This document shows, in pieces, positions 25,947 to 34,070 of a stretch of 64,000 bases of DNA. Source of the DNA: Leptolyngbyaceae cyanobacterium M33_DOE_097 (GTDB lineage Bacteria > Cyanobacteriota > Cyanobacteriia > Leptolyngbyales > Leptolyngbyaceae); the NCBI GenBank assembly GCA_015296075.1, contig DVDV01000236.1, positions 1-64,000 of the forward strand, given 5' to 3'. A program made the position numbers and the translations under genes. How positions within the stretch are numbered: position 1 is the stretch's first letter; the number at the start of each line of letters is the position of its first letter. The notes beneath the pieces were generated by a model. It saw only the letters and a program-made list of their open reading frames with translations, did not search any database and was not told where the DNA came from.

Positions 25947-27677
25947 TTACTGAACTGGTTTACGGGTGGATTGATCCCTGACAAATCCACCTTTCAACCC
26001 TGCATCTGGGTCACGTAACCTTACATCAGCAGGCACATCAAATGCGCATGGAATTTCAGTTGCCCAACACAAACCATCATCAGGTGCTCGATAAAACACA
26101 TCGTTAGTCTGTTTGCTTGTTGTGGCGACTTGGCGCAACGGGGGCGGCAACAGCAATCGAGGCGAGACTGATTGGTATAGCAAGATACTCACCAGAACAC
26201 TGAGCGACACTGCTAAGAAAATCAGGGAACGACAGTTTAAGCGTGCCAGCTTTTGCTGAATAGACTGCAAATTTTGATGGATTTGAGTACTATTTGCATG
26301 ACTATAAACAGTTAGAAAAGCCAGTGGGATTAATAGGATGTAGGGGTAACCAAATCGGAACATCGGTGAGGTAACAGCTAAAAATCCCATACCGAGCAGC
26401 GCGATCGCCCCTAACCACCACCACCCACGCACCGTGCTTTTTAGCAACGGCTTTAACAGCAGCAAACTACTTACCAGAGTTAGAAGAGCAACAACACTCA
26501 TGATCAGGTTCTCTTTGGCAGACGTTAACCATCGCCAAAATCGCCATGCGATAAGTGGTACTCCGGATGGGGCATCATTTCCTAGTTTCTCAAGCCAACC
26601 ATGCGTATTGTTAGCGATTCGTTCTAACCGCTCTGAAGCAGGTGCCCAAGGTACATCAAGACAAAACGCTGTCGCAGGGTAAAGTGGGCAGCCAGAGCTA
26701 ACCAGGCCAGCTAGCACCATTGGAGTCAAGATTAGCAAGACGATCGCTCCACCCAACCCTAGCTTTTGCCATTGCTTGTAATGAGCAGCCACAAAGAAAG
26801 CGATCGCAACCAGCAGCAGCGGGATTGCAACAAGCTTCATCGTGACAGCCCCTGCTGCCAATACGAGTGGCGCGGCGGCTGGCATTGCCGATTTCGTCTC
26901 AGGCAAATAAGCGGGAGTATTGCAAATTAGCAAAATTGACCAAGCGACTACCCCTACCAGCACCATAACTGGTAAGTCAGGGGAAGGTGAGACGAGAATT
27001 TCGGCAATTAAGCGATAACCCAGGATAGGCAACACGATCAACACCGAAAAAGCAAGTAAAAACCAGTCGCTTGGTCGAGGCGATCGCTGCCAACAGTGCC
27101 TCAGCGCGATCGCAATTTGCAGCAAAACAATCAGGCAAACAAATCCGTTTGTAATAGCTGTTGCCCGCGTTTCAAGTAGAGGAGGGTTAAACGGTGCTGC
27201 CAGAGCAAACCAGGAAGACGTAAACCCTAAATTTGAAAATAAGAGTGCCAGGCCAGGTACAGCCCCAAACCGTGCTAACCACTGAATTGTGCTGTAGTGA
27301 TAAAGTCCGGTATCAATCCATGTGATTGTCTGGGTCGTGAGCAGAGCTGACGCGATCGCGCAGCCAGCAAAAACCCACCCTAAAGCCGGGGGACGATTTT
27401 GCCAGAGGTGTTGCAACTCAAGCCGAGTAGCGGGAAATGCCCAAACAACGCCGACCCAAGCCAGCGCTACTCCAATTCCCACAAGGGGGGTCAAAGGTAG
27501 GACTAAAGAGACTGCAAGCAGGGATACAGCAAGCAAGACAACGCCCAACCAGAGCGATAAAAGCCAGCGATCGCCCCACCGCTCAAACCAACGCTCGGTT
27601 AACCAACACAGCACGCCTGTACCAATTACAGTGCAAACGAGTGTTAATAAGACCCAGGCGGCAATGAAGTAGAGCAT
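25947..27677 (-). CDS. large polytopic membrane protein, LIC_10190-like
   Basis: 576 residues with about thirteen transmembrane segments. A lumenal loop near residue 125 reads WIDTGLYHYSTIQWLARFG followed by AVPGLALLFSNLGFTSSWF. This pattern recalls the LIC_10190 family and the general layout of GT-C membrane glycosyltransferases. The C-terminal soluble tail has FDVPADVRLRDP. It is possibly involved in transfer of lipid-linked sugars. No glycan genes are adjacent, so this is inference. Single gene. Confidence 0.65.
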   Translation of the reverse strand: MLYFIAAWVLLTLVCTVIGTGVLCWLTERWFERWGDRWLLSLWLGVVLLAVSLLAVSLVLPLTPLVGIGVALAWVGVVWAFPATRLELQHLWQNRPPALGWVFAGCAIASALLTTQTITWIDTGLYHYSTIQWLARFGAVPGLALLFSNLGFTSSWFALAAPFNPPLLETRATAITNGFVCLIVLLQIAIALRHCWQRSPRPSDWFLLAFSVLIVLPILGYRLIAEILVSPSPDLPVMVLVGVVAWSILLICNTPAYLPETKSAMPAAAPLVLAAGAVTMKLVAIPLLLVAIAFFVAAHYKQWQKLGLGGAIVLLILTPMVLAGLVSSGCPLYPATAFCLDVPWAPASERLERIANNTHGWLEKLGNDAPSGVPLIAWRFWRWLTSAKENLIMSVVALLTLVSSLLLLKPLLKSTVRGWWWLGAIALLGMGFLAVTSPMFRFGYPYILLIPLAFLTVYSHANSTQIHQNLQSIQQKLARLNCRSLIFLAVSLSVLVSILLYQSVSPRLLLPPPLRQVATTSKQTNDVFYRAPDDGLCWATEIPCAFDVPADVRLRDPDAGLKGGFVRDQSTRKPVQ

Positions 27678-28085
27678 TCACTTTTTGGTAAAAAAGGTAA
27701 AACCGACTTGCGTCAAAAGACAAAACCTGCAAACCCCTTTCCAAAAATAGTAGTTCACGCTTCTTTTACGTGGTTGCAGGGCAAAATCGAGGGCTAGGTA
27801 GTCCTACACACCATAGATTGGCCTGAAGAAAACCAGCGTAGATGGTACAAGCCCCAATCCTTACACGATCTTTATAGCCGTAACTTCTCCATTCGAGCTG
27901 CAAGCCTTCATAAAACCAGCGCCAAACATTTAAGCAAGCTTTAATCATCTCAAATCCAATCAATAAATCTTTATTCCGCTCGGTAGAAATACTTTACTCG
28001 TCCACTCTGCAAGATTGTCATGAATCCACGTCTGCATCTGGCACAATCAGAAACAGTAGCTTGAGAGGTTAATGAGGCAACAACG
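27678..28085. other. 408-base intergenic region with a broken minus-strand frame
   Basis: Between divergent genes. The minus strand reads as protein from about 28037 to 27766 across one frameshift. The remainder holds the promoter of the HAD gene, with GAGG nine bases before its ATG. Nothing else is recognised. Confidence 0.45.
27766..28037 (-). pseudogene. possible frameshifted small gene
   Basis: An ATG at 28037 opens MQTWIHDNLAEWTSKVFLPS and stops at 27960. The frame shifted by one continues at once as LIGFEMIKACLNVWRWFYEG and stays open to 27766 (65 residues). The parts together would give about 90 residues rich in Trp and aromatic residues. I recognise no family, and there is no ribosome binding site. 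It may be a degraded gene or chance. Confidence 0.28.
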
Positions 28086-28901
28086 ATGCCAGCACCAGCA
28101 TGGGCGATCGCAATTTTTGATATTGACGGAGTCGTTCGCGATGTTAGCAACTCTTACCGTCGGGCATTAGCAGACACGGTAGAGCATTTCACCAGCGGAG
28201 CCTATCGACCTTCTCAACAAGATATCGACAACTTGAAAGCAGAGGGCATTTGGAACAACGATTGGGAAGCATCACAAGAGCTGGTTGCTCGCTACTTTGA
28301 GCAGCAATCATGGTCGCGTGATGAAATTAAACGGGCGATCGCCTACCCCGAAATTGTTGAGTTCTTTCAGAGCCGTTACCGGGGTGACACAACTGACGAC
28401 ACAAGCCTGTGGAATGGCTACATCTGTCAGGAACCCTTGCTGATGGAATTGGCCTACCTCGAAACGCTCAGTCAAGCAGGCGTTGCCTGGGGATTTTTTA
28501 GTGGTGCAACAACAGGTTCTGCTCGCTATGTTTTAGAACACCGCTTAGGACTCAAAACTCCGCCCCTCGTTGCGATGGAAGATGCCCCTGGTAAGCCCGA
28601 TCCAATTGGGTTATTTCAAACGATTCAACGAATTGAAGCGGCAGCGGGGGATGTTCCCGTTTTTTATGCAGGGGATACCGTCGCTGATATGCAGACCATC
28701 AACAATGCTCGCCACGACCAACCTCATCGTCCTTGGGTGGCCGTTGGTGTTTTACCGCCTCACGTGCAACAAGCACCCACACAGATGCAACAAGCGGCGG
28801 CACGACTGAAAGAAGCAGGCGCACATTTTGTCTTACGCAACGTGCAAGAGTTGACGCCCTCACTGATGCAAGAATGGCTCGATCGCGGATCTCTGGCATA
28901 A
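28086..28901 (+). CDS. HAD family hydrolase (TIGR01548 type)
   Basis: 271 residues. Motif I is FDIDGVVRDVSNSY near residue 11, motif II FSGAT, and motif III/IV has GKPDP followed by YAGDTVADMQ. The family (HAD-SF-IA-hyp1) occurs in cyanobacteria and elsewhere, sometimes fused to imidazoleglycerol-phosphate dehydratase. It is a phosphatase-like enzyme of unknown substrate. GAGG lies nine bases before the start. Confidence 0.9.
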   Translation: MPAPAWAIAIFDIDGVVRDVSNSYRRALADTVEHFTSGAYRPSQQDIDNLKAEGIWNNDWEASQELVARYFEQQSWSRDEIKRAIAYPEIVEFFQSRYRGDTTDDTSLWNGYICQEPLLMELAYLETLSQAGVAWGFFSGATTGSARYVLEHRLGLKTPPLVAMEDAPGKPDPIGLFQTIQRIEAAAGDVPVFYAGDTVADMQTINNARHDQPHRPWVAVGVLPPHVQQAPTQMQQAAARLKEAGAHFVLRNVQELTPSLMQEWLDRGSLA

Positions 28902-28935
28902 CCGCGCAGCATCACTCCACAGGGATGAGATCGCC

Positions 28936-29244
28936 CTACTCGCGATGCCCAAATGGAAAGCGTCTTGGCTTTTCAGGCGGTTTGGTGCCAACCCGAGTTA
29001 GGGTAAGCCAAATGATGACAAGTCCAGCAGCCACTAAAAGGGTTGCGTTGCTAACCTCGTAGTGGTCAAACTCTTCAACCACAAGATCAAAAACGCCCAT
29101 CCAGGTCAAAAAAGCACCAAAAATCAGGCAGAATCCGATCGCCGCGCCCAAAATCAACTTAAAGTCTGTCACGTGCTGTTCGGTGTCTGCGATCGTTTCA
29201 GGCAGAAACAGCTTCAGCAATTTTGCAAGGTCGGGTTTATTCAT
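28936..29244 (-). CDS. small two-span membrane protein, unknown
   Basis: 102 residues with hydrophobic segments at about 30-52 and 67-84 and an acidic loop (VVEEFDHYEVS) between. The C-terminal tail is basic (PPEKPRRFPFGHRE). I do not recognise the family. The gene is convergent with the HAD gene, 34 bases apart. Confidence 0.65.
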   Translation of the reverse strand: MNKPDLAKLLKLFLPETIADTEQHVTDFKLILGAAIGFCLIFGAFLTWMGVFDLVVEEFDHYEVSNATLLVAAGLVIIWLTLTRVGTKPPEKPRRFPFGHRE

Positions 29245-29655
29245 CTTCAGCCAGAAATAGAGTTCTGCTACCCCAACCCTAGCGCACCTCGCTTAAAACG
29301 ATCAGAAATCAACATTTGCAAACAAAACCCACACTTGTTCCCCTTCAGCCTTAGCTCCACAGATGCACTAAAGGCAGCACAGACGGAACGCAATTAGCCT
29401 AAGCACCCTGAAAAGTAAACCGCTCCCAAGCAGCAACCGAAGCACTGATTAAATTTTCTGTAAAGCAAAAAGAAAATCCCAGTGATATCACAGAGGAAAC
29501 GATAAAATTCTCTCGTGGATGTATATAGGAAAGGTGCTTTAGCCTAGCTACTTTTCTGATTTTCTAAAAACAACTCTTCTTTATCCCTCTGGGAAGCATA
29601 AATTCTTTTATACACAACTTCTTCAAAGACCTTAATGAATCCCTTTGGAGGGTTT
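29245..29655. other. 411-base promoter region of the PEP-CTERM gene
   Basis: Between divergent genes. It contains a short palindrome, GTGATATCAC (29482-29491), and an AT-rich stretch before the start. No gene, repeat or known regulator site is evident. Confidence 0.45.
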
Positions 29656-30387
29656 ATGCAATCCTTTCAAAACGTTTTAACCCTAACTTCAACAACAGTT
29701 TTAGGATTTCTCGTACTCAATATTGCTCCAGCACCCGCTCACGCTATTGGAGTGGGTGGTGAAGTGTTGCCCCCTGATGCAGTTGTTAATGGTTACTCAC
29801 TGACAGATGCGGCAGAGGCAATCACACTCTGGCAAGACACCTATGATCCGATTTACTTGCCTGATTTTCCTTTTCAACTTCTTAGTTTTGCCAGCTTTGA
29901 CTACACGGTTGCTCCCAACACTTACTTGTTTCTTCCAATCTCTTCTTCTAACAATTCGCCACCAATTATTGGCGATTTTCCCTCTACTCTGGCAGAAGCA
30001 ATACCTTACACCTTTGGTCCAGAGCAGATAGGAGGTAGTTTCCAAATTACAGTAGATGGTCAAACGACCGACATCGGCCCTGCCTATCTGACTGGCCCAT
30101 TTAAAATGGCACTTCCAAATGGTGGTAACACGACATTCACCTTGTCAGCGTTTTTAACACCGCTTGCACCAGGAACTCATACAGTTGGTTTCCAAGGTAG
30201 TCTCGATGGACAAGCATTCCGCGATTATTGGACTGGTCTGGGCGAAACATGCGATGACCCCTGCCTCTCTTTTAACTTCGCCTACAATGTGACCGCAGTG
30301 CCTGAGCCAGCAACGATGGCCGGGCTAGCCTTGGCAGGGGCAGGGCTTGGCGTGCTACGACGCAAAAAACAGAAGTCGGTGGAGTAA
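29656..30387 (+). CDS. PEP-CTERM sorting domain-containing exported protein
   Basis: 243 residues from the ATG at 29656, which has GGAGGG just upstream; an ATG at 29635 is also possible. A signal peptide ends APAPAHA. A beta-rich, Asn/Thr/Pro-rich middle of unknown function follows. The C-terminus is a textbook sorting signal: VPEPATMAGLALAGAGLGVL followed by RRKKQK. Such proteins are processed by exosortase and are typical of exopolysaccharide-producing bacteria. The exosortase is not in this window. A terminator follows. Confidence 0.88.
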   Translation: MQSFQNVLTLTSTTVLGFLVLNIAPAPAHAIGVGGEVLPPDAVVNGYSLTDAAEAITLWQDTYDPIYLPDFPFQLLSFASFDYTVAPNTYLFLPISSSNNSPPIIGDFPSTLAEAIPYTFGPEQIGGSFQITVDGQTTDIGPAYLTGPFKMALPNGGNTTFTLSAFLTPLAPGTHTVGFQGSLDGQAFRDYWTGLGETCDDPCLSFNFAYNVTAVPEPATMAGLALAGAGLGVLRRKKQKSVE

Positions 30388-30449
30388 TACTCAACAAGCC
30401 GACCGCTATTCAAAGACTTCTACCCTAACGAATAGACAAGTGATTCAAC

Positions 30450-30490
30450 AGAGGCGATCGCGAAGGAAATTCAAAATCGCCTCTTTTCTT
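30450..30490 (+). terminator. intrinsic terminator of the PEP-CTERM gene
   Basis: AGAGGCGAT (30450-30458) pairs with ATCGCCTCT (30476-30484), and TTTCTT follows. The left arm overlaps a HIP1-like CGATCGCG. Confidence 0.65.
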
Positions 30491-30507
30491 CTGGAAAATT
30501 CTGGGTC

Positions 30508-30738
30508 TTAGGCTGATTCCTTTCTAGGTGGTGGCACTGGGTCATACCCACCTGGATGAAACGGATGGCAGCGGCACAAACGTCCAGCAGTGAGCCAACT
30601 CCCTTTCAAAATGCCGTGTTGCTCGATCGCCGCGATCGCATACGCTGAACACGTCGGCTGAAATCGACACATGGGTGGTAGTAGAGGGGAAATAAAAGCT
30701 CGATAGCTGTGAATCAATCCCAACAACAAAATTTTCAT
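30508..30738 (-). CDS. yidD: membrane protein insertion efficiency factor YidD
   Basis: 76 residues, the usual size. It has an amphipathic N-terminus and the conserved [34 protein letters not shown] and [16 protein letters not shown] blocks, with all family cysteines. YidD assists YidC-dependent insertion of membrane proteins. It is divergent from rpsD. Confidence 0.95.
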   Translation of the reverse strand: MKILLLGLIHSYRAFISPLLPPMCRFQPTCSAYAIAAIEQHGILKGSWLTAGRLCRCHPFHPGGYDPVPPPRKESA

Positions 30739-30891
30739 TTTGCTCGCGTTATCAATGTGGCGCTGAAAGAATCGAGGGAAATGAGAGACTTTTGACTTAA
30801 ATTTATCAATCCCTACTTTGAAGTTAACAGTTAACCACGTATACTGATAGATTGTGCAAGAAGTTTTTTCTGACTCATTTGAGGAAGTTCA

Positions 30892-31500
30892 ATGTCGCGA
30901 TATAGAGGTCCACGTCTGCGAATTGCTCGTCGTCTAGGAGACTTACCGGGGTTAACTCGTAAATCTCCCAAACGGGCGTATCCCCCTGGGCAACATGGTC
31001 AAGAGCGTAAAAAGCGTTCTGAGTACGCCATTCGTCTAGAAGAAAAGCAAAAGCTACGGTTTAACTATGGTGTCACTGAGCGTCAACTTCTCCGTTATGT
31101 ACGGAAAGCACGTCGTGCATCTGGTTCTACTGGTACGACCATTTTGCAACTGTTAGAAATGCGGCTTGATAACACCGTTTTTCGCATGGGGATGGCACCT
31201 ACAATTCCCGCAGCTCGTCAGTTGGTTAACCACGGCCACGTCACTGTGAATGGCAAAGTGTTGGATATTCCCAGCTACAATTGCCGCCCTGGTGATGTCA
31301 TTGCTGTGCGCGATCGCGATGCGTCACGCAAGTTGGTTGAAGCAAACTTGCAGTATCCCGGTTTAGCGAACCTCCCTAGCCACTTAGAGTTTGATAAGTC
31401 AAAACTCCAAGGTAAAGTGAATGGCGTTATTGATCGTGAATGGATAGCCCTGAAGATTAACGAACTGCTGGTGGTTGAGTACTACTCACGTCAAGCCTAA
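30892..31500 (+). CDS. rpsD: 30S ribosomal protein S4
   Basis: 202 residues. It starts [20 protein letters not shown], and the S4 RNA-binding domain is at about 90-155 ([20 protein letters not shown] and [10 protein letters not shown]). GAGGAAG precedes the ATG by four bases. It is monocistronic and away from the alpha operon, as is usual in cyanobacteria. It binds 16S rRNA early in 30S assembly. Confidence 0.98.
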   Translation: MSRYRGPRLRIARRLGDLPGLTRKSPKRAYPPGQHGQERKKRSEYAIRLEEKQKLRFNYGVTERQLLRYVRKARRASGSTGTTILQLLEMRLDNTVFRMGMAPTIPAARQLVNHGHVTVNGKVLDIPSYNCRPGDVIAVRDRDASRKLVEANLQYPGLANLPSHLEFDKSKLQGKVNGVIDREWIALKINELLVVEYYSRQA

Positions 31501-31551
31501 CCCCCTTGGCACTACTAGCTAACTATTTCCGCGGCATTAATAAACTTTTGC

Positions 31552-31592
31552 AAAGCCTCCTGAACCCGTCAGTTAAGGAGGCTTTCCTTTTG
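31552..31592 (+). terminator. intrinsic terminator of rpsD
   Basis: AAAGCCTCC (31552-31560) pairs with GGAGGCTTT (31577-31585), followed by CCTTTTG. Confidence 0.75.
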
Positions 31593-31746
31593 TGAAGCCG
31601 ACTCGAACCTCTCAAAGCCAATCAAGCCAGGCGTTTCTCAGTTTTTTTAAAGCTTAAGATTCCATCATCCTGAGTTTGCTCAGCGTTAATTGAACGTTTC
31701 AAATAGGGAAGTCTGAAGGAATATTCTCCTAATACTCGACTTAACA

Positions 31747-33168
31747 GTGAAGTTGGATCACCCTGCCCCAGACGCCAATCGCTTATCTCGGTTTACCCCA
31801 GTATGGACTGAGGGAAATTCGCTCGCGTTGCAGCTCGACTCAACGCTGCAAGATTTGCCCCTATGCCAGATCGCCCTCGACCAAGATCAGCGCGGGTGGG
31901 AGTTAGCTCAGTTGTTTGAGCAACACCCCCTTTTAACAGGAGTAATTCTAGTCAATCAAGAGCATTTCGTGGGTGTGCTTTCTCGGCGTAGGTTTCTTGA
32001 GTATCTCTTGCGGCCCCACGGGGCAGAGTTCTTTCTCAAAGAGACACTGTGGGTTTTGTATTGCTACGCCCGTTGTGACGAACTGGTCTTCTCCGGTACA
32101 ACACCTATCCTAACGGCTGCTCAGCGGGTACTCCGGCGATCGCTCGAGTTGCAGACGGAGCCGATCATCGTCAAACTGACTGCAAACGATTACTACTTAC
32201 TCGATCCCCAAGCTTTAAACATCGCTTACTGGCAACTGCGCGGCATCGAAACTCAGGTTCGCTACGAGCGTACCCAGGCAGAGCTAATTCAAAGCGACAA
32301 AATGGCAAACCTCGGGCGACTTGTGGACGGGGTTGCCCATGAAATCTTAGATCCAGTTAGCTTTATCTGGGGCAATCTCAACCATGTTTCCGACTATTGC
32401 CGCGACCTCTTAGACCTTTTGGGAAGTTACGAGCAAGTCTTGCCACAGCCACCTGCAACCCTCGCGCAAAAACGAATTGACCTGGAAGCCGACTACATCC
32501 AGCAAGACCTGCCCCAGGCGATCGCAAGTATCCGCTCCGGGGCCGAACGATTGTCGAAACTGGCAACGAGCTTGCAAAACTTTTGCCACATTGATGATGT
32601 CTACCCGAAGTCAGCCGACCTCCACGAATTGCTAGACAGCATTGTGCTGCTGTTTAAGAGTCGGTTGAGCAGTGAGATCCACTTCATTAAGCACTATGGG
32701 CATCTCCCGCCAGTGCCCTGTTATGCTGGGCAGCTTAACCAGGTTTTTATGAATGTTCTGAGCATGGCGGTTGATACGTTGCTCATGCAAGCTGTCAGCC
32801 AAGAATTAGAAATCGGTTTGCCAAGGGGTCAAGCCAACAACACAGCCACGGAAACCACGTTTGAACCGACCATCACGATCTCTACCGAGGTGCGATCGCT
32901 CACGGTTGGCAACCGAGAAGAACGGTGGATTGCGATCCGCATTATGGATAATGGGCCAGCCCTATCTGCCGAAAGCCTGGAACAACTGTGTGCGTCATTT
33001 ACAGTTAAACAACGTGCCCTCAAGGAAACGAGCTTAGGCGTCAGTTATCAAATTGTGACAGCCAAACATGGCGGAAAATTTGAGATTTACTCCCCCTGCC
33101 GCCCGCAAACCATACACAGTCTTTACGCAGCGGGAACCGAATTTGAAATTTTGCTACCTTTTACGTGA
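31747..33168 (+). CDS. histidine kinase-like protein with degenerate ATP-binding domain
   Basis: 473 residues starting at GTG. Residues 35-155 form a CBS-like sensory region (GVILVNQEHFVGVLSRRRFL). A short coiled coil leads to the H box GVAHEILDP with H198. In the ATPase region the N box reads MNVLSMAVD, with Met where the Mg-binding Asn of the usual SNA should be. The G1 box is MDNGPALS, and the G2 box SLGVSYQIV lacks the GTG of GTGLGLS. Phosphotransfer activity may be weak or lost. It could instead act as a sensor or scaffold. A small gene follows after 67 bases. Confidence 0.82.
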   Translation: MKLDHPAPDANRLSRFTPVWTEGNSLALQLDSTLQDLPLCQIALDQDQRGWELAQLFEQHPLLTGVILVNQEHFVGVLSRRRFLEYLLRPHGAEFFLKETLWVLYCYARCDELVFSGTTPILTAAQRVLRRSLELQTEPIIVKLTANDYYLLDPQALNIAYWQLRGIETQVRYERTQAELIQSDKMANLGRLVDGVAHEILDPVSFIWGNLNHVSDYCRDLLDLLGSYEQVLPQPPATLAQKRIDLEADYIQQDLPQAIASIRSGAERLSKLATSLQNFCHIDDVYPKSADLHELLDSIVLLFKSRLSSEIHFIKHYGHLPPVPCYAGQLNQVFMNVLSMAVDTLLMQAVSQELEIGLPRGQANNTATETTFEPTITISTEVRSLTVGNREERWIAIRIMDNGPALSAESLEQLCASFTVKQRALKETSLGVSYQIVTAKHGGKFEIYSPCRPQTIHSLYAAGTEFEILLPFT

Positions 33169-33235
33169 TCTTCAGTGTTTTTCCTTTAGGAGAGCGTGAA
33201 TAATAGAAGCAACCAATGGCTTCACGGAGGTGACC

Positions 33236-33430
33236 ATGTCCGATCTTTCTCATCCCGTTTCGACACCTAAAACGGCTCACGAGCTAGAGCAAATTATTCG
33301 TGAGTATCGGGCGAGTAACTTGACTGGGCAGGAATTGTTTCGCTGGTGGCAAATCATTCGAGATGGCGCGCTTAACCTGAGTGAAAACGATATGGAGGGT
33401 GATGTCGTTCCTGGCGAACAAAGCTACTAA
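33236..33430 (+). CDS. conserved-looking 64-residue protein, unknown
   Basis: 64 residues with a strong ribosome binding site, GGAGGTGA, five bases before the ATG at 33236. The sequence is mostly helical and acidic (AHELEQIIREYRASNLTGQE and LFRWWQIIRDGALNLSEND) and soluble. I do not recognise a family. It follows the degenerate histidine kinase on the same strand, so a functional link is possible but untested. Confidence 0.65.
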   Translation: MSDLSHPVSTPKTAHELEQIIREYRASNLTGQELFRWWQIIRDGALNLSENDMEGDVVPGEQSY

Positions 33431-33471
33431 CGATCATGGATTAAATAAAATCGAATATTTTGCGGTTTAGA

Positions 33472-33516
33472 GGGGCGAACGGCTGTATAGCCTGCGGCAT
33501 AACTACGCTAGCGCCC
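33472..33516 (+). repeat. solo copy of the MITE core
   Basis: GGGGCGAACGGCTGTATAGC through CGCTAGCGCCC matches the centre of the element at 23499-23616 with a few changes. The TTGGACT ends are absent, so the core can exist alone. Confidence 0.5.
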
Positions 33517-33571
33517 ATCCAACAAAAGTATCGAAGTTATTTAATTCTCATTTCCAAGTAAACAAAGGGAT

Positions 33572-33652
33572 TGTAGGCTGGGTAAAGCTAGTAACACCCA
33601 TCATCAGCGTGAAACTCTTTGGGCAGCAAGCTCATTCTTCAACCCACCTACA
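33572..33652. repeat. TGTAGG...CCTACA inverted repeat
   Basis: TGTAGGCTGGGT (33572-33583) and ACCCACCTACA (33642-33652) are near-perfect inverses. The right arm together with TTGAAGAATGA (in reverse) resembles a repeat very common in cyanobacterial intergenic DNA. Confidence 0.45.
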
Positions 33653-33761
33653 GCCCTTCATTGGGTGAAGTTCCACCGACTTAATGCCATTAACGGCTCA
33701 AGCCAATCATAAAGTTCGAATTTTCAATTTGGCTTTACTACTCTAAGAAGGTGATCAAGCC

Positions 33762-34070
33762 ATGCATTATTTCCTTCCTCTCACCGCGATCGCGGTGAGC
33801 TTTATGGCTGTAAATCCGGCTAAAGCCTCTCCAGTCGCAGCTCAGTCAGCCCCTCAAGCAGATCCAGCGCCGCAGCAAGAACTGCGACAAGAAATCATTC
33901 GAGCAGCCTGTCGTCAAAACCGGGCTGAAACCCTCGAAAATCCTTTTGTTGACGTATCCCGTGACCATTGGGCCTATAAAGCCGTCTTGACTATGCATTA
34001 CTGCGGAGCTAATCGCCAAGCTGCCTTTGAGCAACCTAGCGATCAGCCAATCCAACCGAACGAAAATTAG
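33762..34070 (+). CDS. small secreted protein with a single SLH-like motif
   Basis: 102 residues. A signal peptide (ending NPAKAS) is followed by a Pro/Gln-rich linker and a segment NPFVDVSRDHWAYKAVLTMH that matches the start of an S-layer homology motif (FxDVxxxHWA). Full SLH domains are longer, so this is a partial unit. AAGGTGAT lies upstream of the ATG. The gene overlaps the convergent deaminase gene by four bases at the stops. Confidence 0.7.
   Translation: MHYFLPLTAIAVSFMAVNPAKASPVAAQSAPQADPAPQQELRQEIIRAACRQNRAETLENPFVDVSRDHWAYKAVLTMHYCGANRQAAFEQPSDQPIQPNEN

Larger units (their letters stand above)
33431..33761. other. 331-base intergenic region made mostly of repeats
   Basis: It holds the third copy of the GGGCGAACGGC core (33472-33516) and a separate TGTAGGCTGGGT inverted repeat (33572-33652). 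The last 40 bases carry the ribosome binding site of the next gene. No gene. Confidence 0.55.

Noticed and set aside
29482-29491. GTGATATCAC as a CRP-type operator
   Set aside because: CRP sites need six bases between TGTGA and TCACA; here the halves are only two bases apart.
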